DNA from: Siphonodentalium dalli
Lineage: Eukaryota; Mollusca; Scaphopoda; Gadilida; Siphonodentaliidae
NCBI GenBank assembly: GCA_032622095.1
Contig: CP136069.1
Location: forward strand, 33,392,194 to 33,456,193
Direction: 5' to 3'
DNA: 64,000 nucleotides
A model generated the notes under the pieces. It searched no databases and was not told where the DNA came from. It was given only the letters and a program-made list of their open reading frames with translations. Of this stretch, positions 1 to 12,209 are shown piece after piece. Numbering within the stretch: the first letter of the stretch is position 1; every line of letters begins with the position of its first letter. The translations under genes and the position numbers were made by a program.

Positions 1-747
1 ATGGTTTTACCATCGTAATTCTACAGTAAACATGGTTTTACCATGTACACATGTTTGCAGTTACCATCGTTTTGTTTGTGGTAACTGTAGTTTTTGTTGT
101 AAAACCACGATGAAAGTAATCAATCTCACAACTACATCACAGTAAAATCATGGTTTGATTAGAGTAACCATGGTTTTATACCATGGATTCTTTAAACCAT
201 ATGTATAGAACCAGTTAATCACCAACCCACATAGTTAATTTTAAATTATGGTTTTGCAACGATAACTATGATATGACGACATGTCCGATGTATGACTTTA
301 CTATTGGTTCGTGGTGGAACAATTCTCAAACTGAAAGTTTTACTATAGTTCACTGCTGTAGACATACTGCCAGTACCATGTTTTATTATACATCTGTTAT
401 ATGACTGCATGTGCTTAGTTTTGTTTTGTGACAGTGTTCTATATTTCTGTGATCAATATATATGGATTCACTTGATGTGGACATTATTTTACGATATATA
501 ATCCATGGTCAAAGTATATGGCCCGACATGGTAAATTAAAACCATAATATAATCATGCACTGCCATGGTTACTGTAGTTAAAATATGGTTTTACTATATT
601 ATAAATATGTTAGCCCACCCACATATCACTTACATTGACAATACAGTTTTACCTTAAACATGGCAAACCCAAACACGTGGTATACAAAAACAACAAACTT
701 GAGCTACCATAAATTTACTATAGTAAACCATGGGAATCTTTTATAAG
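1..747. repeat. Tract of short palindromic motifs
   Basis: No gene seen. The tract is rich in variants of ACCATGGTTTTACCAT and CCATGGTTAC, many self-complementary around CCATGG. They are scattered rather than in strict tandem register. The same style continues after the SINE at 760-1048, so the SINE appears to have landed inside an older repeat. It may be a degenerate satellite or several short foldback elements; boundaries are unclear. Confidence 0.5.
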
Positions 748-759
748 GGTAGTCCTATG

Positions 760-1048
760 GTTGGTTTGGGTTGTTAGGGTTTATCGTTGATCTAGCCGCT
801 AGGCCACACACGACGTTGTCAGTTTAACGGGTGGAGGAAAGACCACGCAGAGGCTTAGTTTCACCGAGAAATCGTCCCACTGCGTGTAGAAACCACCGAC
901 CCCCGGACAGCAACTGACAAACTTGCCCAGATACACGATTCCGGTCACTCTCCCTATAACGGGGTTCGAACCAGCGTCGTCAGCGCTGGACGGCCTGTAA
1001 CGGCGTAAGGCACCTGGCACTCTACAGACTGGACCGACTGGGGGCCCG
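760..1048 (-). mobile_element. tRNA-derived SINE with 12-bp TSD
   Basis: A 289-bp insertion on the minus strand, flanked by the direct repeat GGTAGTCCTATG at 748-759 and 1049-1060. The 5' end is at 1048. An A-box-like stretch (GGTCCAGTCTGTAGAGTGCC, about 1034-1015) is followed by a perfect B box GGTTCGAACC at 972-963, the order of a tRNA-type pol III promoter, but the two boxes are further apart than in a real tRNA gene. The body contains CGGTGGTTT (about 898-890), shared with the SINE at 40108-40395. The 3' tail at 760-785 is A/C-rich rather than pure poly(A). SINEs of this kind encode no protein and rely on a partner LINE. A 120-codon minus frame spanning part of it is not considered a gene. 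Confidence 0.85.
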
Positions 1049-1060
1049 GGTAGTCCTATG

Positions 1061-2110
1061 TATCTCCATTCAACAGCGCATATGAGGAATATATAATTAA
1101 CACTAAGCGAATTAATTCTTATGAAAAAGATGGGTCCCATAATCCCTAAAACGAGAAACATGTTTAAAGTTAGTGAATCGGCAGCTTACCAGTCATTTGA
1201 AATTATCGTGGTTTCAATACGATAACTATCATGTATTACTTTGGTTTCCATTCATGCAACCCTTATTAAAAATAGTATAGTAAAAGTGCCATAGTGAAAT
1301 ATAACATGGTATTTTGGACACCTGTACTATAGTAATACCATAGTAGATTTCTCAAAATAGACTAGTAATACTATACTTCTAATCTTCTACTATACTTCTA
1401 CTTCTACTATAGTATTACCAGTTATTACTAGAGTAAAATTGTGCCATTGTATTTATGAAAGTTTTCCGACAAATGTCTACTATAGCATTACTGAAGCAAT
1501 AGTTTATTACTACTACATAAATACTATAGTAAAATAATATTATCACTATATTAAAACTATAGTATTGCTATGGTAAACTATAGTAACACCCATCAGCACT
1601 ATCAATACTGTATTGTTACTGTAGTAATAATATGTGGTATTTTTGGTTTTTTAAAGACAACCCATCATATTACAGGGTTCCGATATCGTATAGCTACCGA
1701 TTTTCTTCAACAGTTGCTTTGGTGTTCAGACTCATTTTTACAATTATAAAAGTGGGATTTGTTTGTCTGGAAATGTTGTTATTTTGAATTTTAATTCACA
1801 TCTACGTGTTTGAAATTCGAATCCACATGGAGGTTATCTTGACAATGTAAATTCACAACCAAAATAAGCCACTTTTAGATTTCAATGTGAAAATGAACAC
1901 ATACGACTCTCTGATAAACTAGTTCCTATGTGATTATACTACTATACAAGTTACATTATATTCCGTGGTATACCATGAACATATTCTGATATACTATAGT
2001 AATACCACAATGTGTTATAATAAAGTCCCAGAAGTATATGAATGTTGCTTAGTATTTCATGCTACAATGGTGTATACTCGTACTAGAGTTGAATTACAAT
2101 ATACTAGAAT
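1061..2110. repeat. CTATAGTA-rich palindromic tract
   Basis: No gene seen. From about 1260 to 1640 the sequence is dominated by variants of ACTATAGTA and CCATAGTAAAA, a palindromic core repeated at irregular spacing. This resembles the tract at 1-747 and may be the same repeat field. From 1640 to 2110 the motifs thin out to occasional CTATAGTAATACC. Confidence 0.45.
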
Positions 2111-2365
2111 AGAATATAATACAATATAATTTTATTAAATCTACGAACCCTCACGGGATATGAGACTACAAACATAAACATACATAATCTGCATATATAA
2201 CAAATATTATAACAGTAGTAACCTGAAACATGAATGATAATTACAATGATAATGAATAATAATAATCTGTATACTGTATTTACTACATGTTGTCATACAC
2301 ACCGGCTGTAGTCACGACATTTAGAATGTGCCTGATTTTCCCAGGTTTTGTACGCCGTCTGTGGA

Positions 2366-2775
2366 GGTTACAGTACACCAAGTATTCCACACAGGCGACA
2401 TTGTTAAATTCCGGAGCAAGCTCAGAGCAACGCTTGATTCCTTGTGAATGCTGAAACTTTCTACTAGTCAATTTTGAAGAATGACTCTTCGGATCCAATA
2501 TGAACCAAAAACAATTAATTGGTCCTCTGCCTTTTCTGTCTTTAAATTTACCGCTTTTGATACTACCCCAATTCCACACAAAGAACAATCATCACAATTT
2601 CGAACATACCTCCATTAAATGCCAGGTTAATTATTTCACCCACTCTGGATCAATATTCAGCTAGGTGTAATATTTCCATGGCGGTTTAATTTTTTCTTTT
2701 TGTTAGCATTAAGTTTATCCCAATCATAATCAACAATTCAGCTGCCAGATGTGATGTATTAATATTTGTCGTATA
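2366..2775. mobile_element. Possible degenerate copy of GGTTACA-type element
   Basis: The left end GGTTACAGTACACCAAGTAT and the next 30-70 bases resemble the ends of the 452-bp elements at 24353 and 25685. A stretch near 2740 (CAGCTGCCAGATGTG) matches a block near the right part of those elements. No right-hand TIR or TSD was found, so this may be only a partial relic. Confidence 0.3.
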
Positions 2776-3028
2776 ATCTAGAAAAATTATCAATAGACAC
2801 AACATAAAGGTTTTAATCCACTATTATTGACGTTGAATGACCAAAACGAGACGATACCACACATAAATAACAATCATGGCGCATTTGAAGATCGGATAAA
2901 AGCATCGGAATGCCACCAGACCGCAAAATCTACATCGACGAATAATATAACTCGTAAATTCGAGGCACAACTGGCGTCATGAATATACGATGACTATGTA
3001 CTGTAGTTCTGTGCCTGCTGAATAATCA
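2776..3028. other. No feature recognised
   Basis: I see no repeat, RNA gene or credible coding region. The 2111-2365 stretch is likewise featureless and AT-rich. Confidence 0.5.
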
Positions 3029-3158
3029 TATCCTACCAAATTGTCACAAAATGATTTACTAACATTCACCAACTTCCAATTACTTGAGTCTGCGCAAAAT
3101 CAAGAAATTGGAAATTGGTGAATGTTAGTAAATCATTTTGTGACAATTTGGTAGGATA
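3029..3158. repeat. 130-bp hairpin (near-perfect inverted repeat)
   Basis: Left arm from TATCCTACCAAATTGTCACA at 3029, right arm ending with its reverse complement at 3158. The arms are about 50 bp with a loop of about 22-25 bases centred near 3093. The right arm holds a small insertion near AAATTGG. Probably a solo palindromic miniature element; no TSD identified. Confidence 0.8.
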
Positions 3159-3909
3159 CTAATTTGTGGTTTTGAAGGATGCTTATGAAAACACTCCATT
3201 TCTGTCAAGTAATTGATATTGTAAATTGATTTGAACACGTCGCCATGTTTCCCAACACTACTACTACCTACCGTGAATTTGTACTCAATAAGTACGTCCA
3301 CAGTAGAGGACTTATCGCCGGGCGAAACAATCACGCCTGTGTGTCACGAGTACTACGGCTTTTCATGATACACAAAGGGAATCCCCTACAGATTAACCAG
3401 GTATAAGACTATTGACAATCACGACCGGAATCGCCATCATTTTGATATGAGGTATATGTCCCTGCAAGCTTTTAAAGCGTTGCTATCTTTTTTTGATGCG
3501 GGATGCCTGCGTTTCTGTTATACCTTATTGGTTTAAACATATTTATTGTAACTCAGTTTACAAGTGATTTGGGGACAAGTTATAACAACTTAAGGTGGCC
3601 CCTATCCCGACAATATTTACACAAATGTTTAAACAAGATGAATAACAGATATAATGTACATGTAATAATAAGAATGTTGATGATGATGTCTGCTGATTGA
3701 TGTTATACCGGTCCTGATGTCCTCTCCTGTAGATATCGTGCCATGCCGTGCCGTAAGTTGTTTACGAGTTTTCTTCGATAAGTGAAACGTTTACTTTCTT
3801 ATATATTTTTTTGTACAATGTAAAAGAGTAGCTGGTTTCGATGCTGTGTAATGCTTGGGGCGCCTCTGAGGAAGTGGTTTACGTCTACTATTGTGAAAGC
3901 ATACTCATC
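3159..3909. other. No feature recognised
   Basis: Only short frames without domain likeness (for example 3503-3700). Nothing else stands out. Confidence 0.5.
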
Positions 3910-5065
3910 TAGCTAGTCTATCATATAATTTAGTTATTTGCGGTCGGAACAATGGACATTCGAAAAAGAAGTGAAAGGCATCCTCGATCTCTGTGCCACA
4001 ATCACACACCGGGCTTTCGGCTATAAAGTTATCATACATATCTAGCGAAGTTCACTGCAACCGTTGCGAATTTTAGAATGGATTATATTTTCTTTCCGAC
4101 TCCCAGTTTGAAAATAAGGAGGTGGTTTTTATGTCAAATCTATAAAACTAAGATTGACCTTAAATTATTTTAGGTTAAATGTATCAGTTACGATAGTTGG
4201 AAGTTTATTCCATGATTGTGTCATAAAGGGTAGGAAGGATTTTTTTAAATGTTCTGTGTGACAGAAGTCACAATAAAAGTTTCCAGGGTTGCTCTTTGAG
4301 TATCTCGAGATATTGCCAGCACGAGGAGGTAAGATAGTTGATAAGTAGTTGGGTGCAAGGTTGTTAGTAATTTGATATATGTAATGTAACTGGTGATGTT
4401 CGCGTCTATTACTGAGCGTGGGCCAGCCGATTTCAAGGAGTAGGTCTTTATCGGATACTGATCGGTTAAGTCCTGTTACAATTCTGGCAGCTTCTTTATG
4501 AAGTCTTTCAAGTTTATCAGTCAAGTATTTCGGTGTAGATTTGTTCAAGCGTCTTTCTGTCGATACTGTATTTAAATTTTCTGAGTTGGGATAGTCTTCC
4601 TGATACTCGTCGACATATATTTGCAATGTGATCATTCCAATTTAAATTTGCTTAGATATCGAGACCGAGGTGTCTGTGTGATTTAATGAAGGTTATTTCT
4701 TGGTTTTGGAAAAATAGTTTTGGGGCCTGGTCTTTGTTAGTTAGGGAAAATGACATAGCTTTGGTGTTTGCTGGGTTAAAGTTTACTAGCCAGTTGTTGG
4801 CCCATTGTGATACGATTTCGAGATCATTGTTGAGTTGTCTAGCTATGGATTGTAGGTCATAGTGAGAAGCAGTGATGCAGGTGTCGTCGGCGTACATTCA
4901 AGCGTTAGAGCAGAGATTGTTGGGCAGATCGTTTATATAAATTAAGAAGAGAAAAGGCCCCATTATTTACCATTGGGGCACTCCGGATGGTATCATTTCA
5001 AATTTATATCTTATTTGTCCCTGTGAAAACAATGGTCCATGCATGTTAACAATAATTCTGTGGTT
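3910..5065 (-). pseudogene. Eroded non-LTR retrotransposon (LINE) reverse transcriptase, C-terminal half
   Basis: Reading on the minus strand from about 5065: a frame with IPSGVPQW, a TAA stop at 4969-4967, then IMGPFLFLIYINDL (RT core), a TGA at 4900-4898, then YADDTCIT at 4897 (catalytic YADD box). A palm/thumb segment follows, with HRHLGLDI before a stop near 4652. A third block (4635-4165) carries KLERLHKEAARIVTGLNRS and FLPFMTQSWNKLP, the usual C-terminal region of CR1/Jockey-like LINE proteins. Frameshifted sequence near 4015-3955 encodes a CxC...HxxxxC zinc-knuckle-like end (VCDCG, then FHFFFECP). No endonuclease domain is seen. At least three in-frame stops or shifts make this a dead, 5'-truncated copy. 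The clade assignment is inference. Confidence 0.88.
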
Positions 5066-5113
5066 ATTTTATAATTGCATCTATAGTGCAACGGGTTGGT
5101 GTCAAACAGGAAC

Positions 5114-5146
5114 ATAATAATAATAATAAAAATAATAATAATAACT
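5114..5146. repeat. (AAT)n microsatellite with hairpin downstream
   Basis: ATAATAATA-type repeat followed by TAACTAG and a short hairpin (GAATTCCCGGTGGGAAATTC). A similar AAT run, TAACTAG and hairpin occur at 7155-7215, and in both cases the hairpin is followed by a TACTTCCATAT-like motif. The pair may mark ends of one repeat family. Confidence 0.55.
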
Positions 5147-5690
5147 AGCGGCTTTTCGAATTCCCGGTGGGAAATTCGTATACTTCCATATAATTAAATG
5201 TTTGTAAAGATTCTCGTTTTACTAGTATTGCGTTTTACCACTACCTATTCTTCTTGTTTCTTCCTATTTCTCGTGTTGATGATAATTTTATGTTTGATTT
5301 TTATGGTGTACACCTGTTTGTTTGTTTTCACTGTCATCCGTAGTTGACCAAAGTCTCCGTTACTGTGTTCCTCTGGTACTCGTGCACAAGAACTTTTCCC
5401 AGCGAATGTTTAAAGTCACGTTATATCTGGGAATATTAATTTACATGACTAAATAGTAGCTTGTGATTGCCCCTATACTTCTGAACTATGATACTGCTTT
5501 AATAATTCAATAGCATTAGGTATTTCTGTAGACATACCAAGAAGATGGACACCTCTGCCAAATTACAGACATTTTAATTTGTATGACATTGCAGACAAGA
5601 CAATTGAGTGCACAAATAGTCATACAATTTTTCTTGATATAAACGGTAAATGTTGTTCCATGATCACATAAAGATACGATTAGGTTAGAG
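5147..5690. other. No feature recognised
   Basis: AT-rich sequence without a credible gene or repeat. Confidence 0.45.
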
Positions 5691-5699
5691 GTACGTACG

Positions 5700-6390
5700 T
5701 TTTACGATACAATTATAGCGTTGCCATGGGTAAACCGTTCGCTCAAAAACTCAGGGAATCGCACTCAAGGTGCGCGTTGATACTCCTAATAACATAAACT
5801 CATCAAAAACGTTACATCCCCATGTTTTATTTTTGGAGTATTTTTTCACCTTTCGTTTTCCGTGGAATTTACTTATTTGGACCCACCCGAATGCGAGCTT
5901 TCCGCTGGGCAGGTTGCTTACACGGTAGAACGCTCAATGTTTGGGAAATTATCTACAGTATATAAAAAAACCTGCTCATGCATTAGTTCGCTCTTTCGTT
6001 AGCCCGTTTCGATTTGGCGGGAAAAATAGGTTATAGATACAGCACTTAACTATTCTCATTTAGATTATAAAGCCTCACCAAGAGTAAACCTTCGGCTTTA
6101 GGGCGATTGAAGCAGACATGACTAAGTTGCGCCTTATCATTAGCTATCACATCCACTTATATTTTTTTTTTTATCTTGATGTCTGATTTTTTGAAAATTC
6201 CCCCCCCCCCTTTGATTTTCATTGAAATTTGTCAAAAGTTTGAACCCACCTGAAGCGAGGTCGCTTTTGGACTGGTTGCTTTGATACTAGAGTGGTCAAA
6301 CTTTGGAATCGTAACTATTGGATACCGCTGTAGATGGTACCGTATCAATCTTGCTCAATAATTAGCCTGTTTAGATTTGATGCTATAAAT
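5700..6390. repeat. 357-bp tandem repeat, block A
   Basis: Two diverged copies offset by about 358 bp (compare ACCCACCCGAATGCGAGC at 5881 with GAACCCACCTGAAGCGAGG at 6242). The same unit recurs in block B (8690-9450) with a 357-bp offset. Shared landmarks are AATCGCAC, a GAGCTTCCCGTTAG-like core and TATAAAGCCTCACC. A homopolymer C run lies at about 6200-6211. No coding potential seen. Confidence 0.72.
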
Positions 6391-7154
6391 AGATAATGTT
6401 TTGTCCCGGCCGTAGGTCGGTAATGGTCAGGCCTAAAAACTGACAAGTGCTATATTCGGGTCCGCATCACTCTTCCCATTCGGAGCATGCAATACAAATT
6501 TTACAGCGCTGGACTTTTTTATTTTTTTTTTCCTTTTTTTTTTTTGCTAAATCTGCCGTTTACATCCGCCACCGGTCTGCCTGGTCTCACAACCCGGTCT
6601 GTTCTCACAACCCCGGCCTGGTTTCACCGCTTTTTTGGGCCTGGTCTCACCCTCTCCTGCGCTCCAGCACCTCCAACAGCCATTTTCCTCCATTAGGGAG
6701 AGAAATTTATTATTTTGGACATTCAGGGGTCGGTAACTCTGTCAATTTTCAACCGATTTACAAAATTTGTACGGCATCGTTATCGGTGGACAATGTAGAC
6801 TATGACATGTAAGTTTGGTCGCAATCGAAGAGACTTTATTTTTCACGACTTTGAACACCCGTCCCCCATTTCCCGGGAAATATCGGACAACGTCCATTTT
6901 GTGGAACTGAACTACATTTAAGTTACTCTGTATCATAAAATTTGTCCGGTTCCGCTGCCTCAATGCGTTCCAGATATACTCTACAATTGTCGATAAATGT
7001 GAGAGGCCGGTTTAAGGGCCATAACTCCATAAATCGGGCACGGACAAAACTCGCAATGCCTCAACTGCCGATTCCCGTGGGAGTTGTACAGACACAGAAA
7101 ATTTCAGCATTCTACATTTAGCGGTTCCTGAGATTAGGCGTACCAAACCATGTA
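6391..7154. other. Low-complexity and unassigned sequence
   Basis: T-rich tract at about 6515-6546. At about 6575-6655 there are 3-4 imperfect copies of a roughly 20-bp motif around CTGGTCTCACAACCC. At 6735-6775 a segment (TTTTCAACCGATTTACAAAA) resembles the repeat at 20449 and 20751. A 121-codon plus-strand frame here runs through the T tract and is not credible. Confidence 0.5.
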
Positions 7155-7240
7155 AGAAGAATAATAATAAGAATAACTAGAGGGTTAAAATTCTGGCCTG
7201 CAGAATTTTGATACTTCCATATTAATTCCCCATCCCCAAT
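7155..7240. repeat. AAT run plus hairpin, second copy
   Basis: AAGAATAATAATAAG, then TAACTAG, a hairpin AAAATTCTGGCCTGCAGAAT and ATACTTCCATAT. This matches the arrangement at 5114-5195. The upstream AGCGGTTCCTGAGAT could be the 3' end of a retrotransposon with a microsatellite tail, but this is a guess. Confidence 0.45.
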
Positions 7241-7660
7241 AACCGTCCATTATTCAATCATCTACCCACCCCTATCCAATCCTTACACATAAACCGCTCC
7301 ATAACCCTAATATTTCAATAAAGCATACCTTAATGGTAGCCAATCCATAATCTTAACCATTTCCACAGCCCTATCCACAGCACTTAACTCTAACCCAATA
7401 AGATACCCTGATCAAATGCATTGCCCTCCTGCAAACCATATCCATAACCATACATTGGACCGTTATCATAACCATTTTGATGAGCCTAGTCATACATACA
7501 CACGTACCCAAAACCAAATCCTTTGTATAACTGACACCGTCACAATTTTGACATTAACAATATCCACAACTCTAACCCAATTTATAAACGATATCATGTC
7601 CATACCATTAACATTAAACCTAACCCTGATCTACACATATCTATAATCCTATACTTAAAT
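7195..7660. other. G-poor strand-asymmetric tract
   Basis: Over about 450 bases the plus strand is strikingly poor in G and rich in CCATAACC- and CTAACCC-like words. No regular period is evident. The 76-codon frame at 7416-7646 simply reflects this composition. It could be a decayed simple repeat. Confidence 0.6.
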
Positions 7661-7687
7661 GTGGATTATCTTTTTGTAAACATTTAT

Positions 7688-8530
7688 TATATAGTTACCG
7701 GGGTATAAAATATTAGAATTGAATCGAAGACTCCTGTCCGGAAATGCTTCTATCGATTAATATTAATTTTATTTCGAATATTTTCTGGTCTAAGTAGGTG
7801 TGTTTGTTCAGCTAACGAACAATAGTGGTTACTGTTAACAGAGACCAGAAATTATATTGTGCAATTTTGTCACAAATAAACGTTAATTATACTCAATATC
7901 GCTTATATCTGTGGAACAAAACAATACAGACAACCAATCTGTGACATTTGACATTCGTTACGAATATCCCAGTGCTCTATATCGCAACACGGTCTCACCC
8001 GAATGGTCGGTTCTAAAAATAGTAACATAAACGGGCCCGATTTAATATTCGAAATAAAGTCAATATTAATTGATAGAAGCTTTTCCGGACACAGGACTTC
8101 AGTTCATATCTATTATTTTATACCCACGCAACTATTTAAAATTTATTATAAAGAGATAATCCATCTTTATATATGGATATATGTATTATATAGTTATCAT
8201 GGTATAAAATATTAAATATGAGTCGAAGAATTCTGACCGGAAATGATTCTATTGATTAATATTGATTTCATTTCGAAAAGCTACTGGTCTAAAATGTGTG
8301 GTTCTTTAGCTAACGAACACTAGTGGTTACTGTTACCAATGACAAGGTCTGTTCTAAACATAAATCAATAACTTGTCCCAATAAAACATCTCAGTTCATA
8401 ATGAAATATTTGAAATAAATTCAATATTAGCTGATAGAAGTCTTTCCGGGCGAGGGTCTTTAATTCATGTTTATCATTTTGTACCCACAATATTTCAAAC
8501 TTGTTATTTAAAGAGTTAGTCATATTGTTA
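7688..8530. repeat. 499-bp direct repeat with internal inverted arms
   Basis: TATATAGTTA...GGTATAAAATATTA at 7688 recurs at 8187 (offset 499). Within each unit the block CCGGAAATGCTTCTATCGAT and what follows it (7738) is inverted further on (around 8044-8092 and again 8405-8450). The unit is thus a foldback of roughly 400 bp, tandemly duplicated with the second copy shortened. The copies are diverged, so the event is old. Confidence 0.72.
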
Positions 8531-8689
8531 ACCCTTCACATTAAATTTTATAACTGTATACAGTCATCCGGGAGTATTTTTCTACATGATAAGTGAATGC
8601 ATGTAATATCTATCAGGCACTTAATCTTGATTAACTCATTGGGCATTCATTTGAAAAGTTAAACAAATTCACCGAATTTGCACGTGGAT

Positions 8690-9450
8690 AGTACCGACCA
8701 CATCCAATTTGTTTTATCTCGATTTCTCCATTGTGTTCTTTGCGATATTTACTTGAAGTTGCCAAAAGCCTCGACCAACCGATGCGCGTTCTCCGTTAGA
8801 CGGATTGCTTTTATACCACATTCAAACTTCCAGGATGTATCTATGGTATACTGAGCCACATGCTCACTCACTCACTCCTTCATTAGCCTGCTTGAATTTC
8901 GACTTTTGCCATATATCGATGTAGGCCGTGTTCCTATGCATGTAGCATGTATTACGCTATATATCGTCGCCACGAGTGAATCATTTGCTCTAAAACTTAA
9001 GAAATCGCACCAGTGTTGGGCGTTGGTATCCTCTATCACAACGACACGTCAACAAAATTTTATCTGCATATTTGGTTTTTTCAAGTATTTTTAGACTTGT
9101 GGTTTGTGTTGGAATTTGCCAATATGTACTCACCTGAACACGAGCTTCCCGTTAGTCAGTTTGCCCTGTGAGTAGAGAGGTCAATCTTTGGGATATTAAC
9201 AAAAATATATCAACGTACCTGCTCCTGCATTACCTCGCTCCTTCATTAACGCGGTCGGATTTGGCGAGCAAAATAGCTTAGTGATACAGCACTTAAATAT
9301 ACGTGTTAACATTATAAAGCCTCGCCACGAGTAAACCTTCTACCTTGGCGCAAATTAAGTAGATATCGATAAGTTGCGCTTGGATACTATCTATCATATC
9401 AAATTTTCGGATTAGCGTTTGATGCATGTCCACTCTTGGCCCAAAACAAA
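8690..9450. repeat. 357-bp tandem repeat, block B
   Basis: Two copies of the same unit as block A, offset 357 bp (GCCAAAAGCCTCGACCAACC at 8761 against the equivalent at 9118). Landmarks AATCGCACC, TTCATTAGCC/TTCATTAACG and AAGTTGCGCTTGG are shared with block A. Short frames inside are not considered genes. Confidence 0.7.
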
Positions 9451-12200
9451 GTTTCCGATTTTTTCTGTTGCAGAGTAATGCCATGACCGTACACGTTTTA
9501 CTCCCATTCAGGTGTACATAACTGAGTGATCGACATGATCTAGTTACTTTCCCACCACATTAAACACATCGTTTACAAATTATAGAGCCTTGCACGAAAT
9601 TGTTTTCAGCGAAAAACCCGCATATTTAGAACATTTAAATAATTTCGGCCAAATTTGTGGACTGAAATGGTCACCAGATGAAAAAAATCTAAACTTATGG
9701 GTTGTCAGGATCGATCTGCGGCTTTGATACCCGAAATTATGGTGGGTACCCACACTTGGACGCATATAGTATTTTTGCGAACCGCTCTGCAGTCTAGACA
9801 ATTTTAAGGTTAATTCAAATATGTGTCTATTGATACACGCATTATCCGATCTATGACTGATAATTATGCTTCAAACGAATACCTGACGTCAAAAAGTGAC
9901 AACTATTTATGATAAAATCGGAAATGAGTAGGAATTTCTATTAAATTTATCGGGGTGAGAGCAACCTATGGTCGCTATCCCATTGAGCGAACATTACGTT
10001 TTGAATAGTGGATATCACCATTTAACTGGGAGGTATATAGATTCATCTGAGGGAAGATATGTTCATTTATACAAAACCGCATGGTCTGGTTTGGTATATA
10101 TACCCTCGGGTTTGGCGATACCACGTACATGTACACGGGGTGAGATAGCTACTGTGGCTATTGAACGGTTTATTAAACTTCAGATTCTTTTGAAAAAATA
10201 AATTATTAGCCGTTAAAGATGCATAATCCGAATTAACGCTCCCAAGTTACTATTTCTTTGGCTTCGGGGATAAAACATATTTGATTCGAGTCGATGAACC
10301 CACACATCAAAGGTCAGAGTGATCATATATCGATTTTTTTTTAATTTGTTATTTCTCGAAATGTATAATTATTTGTGGCCCAGTAAAGAGTCGTCAAATC
10401 GAAGATCTCGGATAAAATTGCGGATGAAGATGGATAACTCTAAAATCAATTGGTAATACGGCAAAATTTCAGTGATAATACGGCCATATTTCGTTGAACA
10501 ACGTGTTATTAAATAACTCGTTTGGGAAATTTTATACCATAGTTTTGTTGCAATTAGTCGATTCTGATAACAAAAGCGTGTTTGCAAGAAATGTTGTTGT
10601 AACTTGATTATATGGGAACCATCTGATCGGATTGAGTACCTTTAAGAATTGACTGAGCGCTAGCTGTTTAGTTGACGTTTGACCGTTTTTTAATTATAAT
10701 AATATGTATGGGGTGAATTTAAGAGAATCATATCAGCCATTATTTTTGAGCCGGATCAATTTTGGTTTTTACGCTCTCTGGAGACAATATTCGGTGGTAA
10801 TGTATTATCAAATGCCATGGATAGAAATTGTAACGAGTGGCGCTTGTGGTATTGATTGAGAGAGGAATCCTTCGTCGAAACACCCGTGGTGACATCGACA
10901 CCATTGCTCGGATATATGGACTAAATTTGTCCGATTTCCGAGCGATGGTAAAACGGGAGAATTGTATAGATTTCCTTATAGAACCATTAACGTCAAGCAG
11001 GCGCGAATGTATAGCGTTGGCATATAGTGCAGTGTAAAATGGGACGGGTAGCGGAGCGCGTTACAGGCGCCTGTGGAAACCTCTAAATTACCCTCTCGTC
11101 CTATATATGTGTGGCTAAAATCGGACCATTTTATAAACTGGAAGATGTATTTAATCAACAGTAAATACGCATTTGTAATTGGATTATACACTGGAGTTTC
11201 AAATACATCTTTATTTTTCTCCCACAGTAGCCGTTTACGTTCATTGCATAATCTTTCAACAAGAAAATACAAATATTCTCAAGAATCTTCAAAGTGAGGG
11301 TTAAACATTTACACCTGGAAGTCATTTAAAAATGCTCTGTTTTCTGAGGTACTATGGAGCAGCTATCGGAACAATATCAACATAATTTCGATCAGAGATA
11401 TTCAGCTGATGTGTTAGGCATGTTGACACTCCAGCCGCCTCGTCGCTACGTCCCTGGGGTAGCATCGAGCCGCCGTATCCCTTGTGCAGCATCTTTGACT
11501 ACTTTGAGACGGGACAGTGATCGTATCAGGATCCTATATCCCACATCGCACCAAGCTAATCAAACTTTCATAAGCAAATTCTCTGCAAATTTAACCTGGC
11601 GCCTAATACTTACACTTACTCCCAATTATCACCACTGGTCTATATTAGCACGAATGCGTTAACAATATGACATCAATCTAGGCCCGAATGTAACAACATA
11701 TCATTGTTAGGAGACACACGCTGATAACCTGAACCCATGAGCTAAAACAACATTAGACAGAATGACTGCGTTTACCCCCGAACCCTTATTTTAAGTGGTA
11801 TGGCCATGGTACACGCCCTAACTACTAAACAAATCGTCCAACTCGTGCATCAGAAGAGAGCTCATTAATAACACCCCATACTTGGTTAGAAACAATTTGT
11901 TTCTGCATTGAGGTAAACATCCCACCAACAATGCAACAGTCCATAAGATACACGTGATAATCGGTTTCAGCAATTCGGTAGTTTATAACGCGCAAATGCC
12001 CAAACGCTATTAGTCCGTAAGCCAATCCTGAACAATGTCAAGTTTCGTTGTACTGCCCCCTCGCATTTTTCATTTCAATGTATCAAAATGACTGGCGTCA
12101 TCTGTCGGTCACGGTATTACTAATCTGCCGTTTTAAAAGGTGTCCAAAGTTAACACAAATCAAAGGAGAATACTCTGAGCTTCTATATCATGTTCTCACG
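9451..12200. other. No feature recognised (2.7 kb)
   Basis: Frames of 62-102 codons occur on both strands (for example 11354-11662) but none has a recognisable domain, splice context or conserved motif. No repeat structure visible by eye. Confidence 0.45.
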
Positions 12201-12209
12201 ACTGGTTAG

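Noticed and set aside
963-972. Functional tRNA gene from the perfect B box
   Set aside because: Box spacing is too wide, no cloverleaf, and TSDs show it is a SINE.
799-1161. 120-codon minus frame
   Set aside because: It spans the SINE, its TSD and flanking repeat; no domain; explained by the insertion.
7416-7646. 76-codon frame in the G-poor tract
   Set aside because: Open only because of the skewed composition; low-complexity translation.
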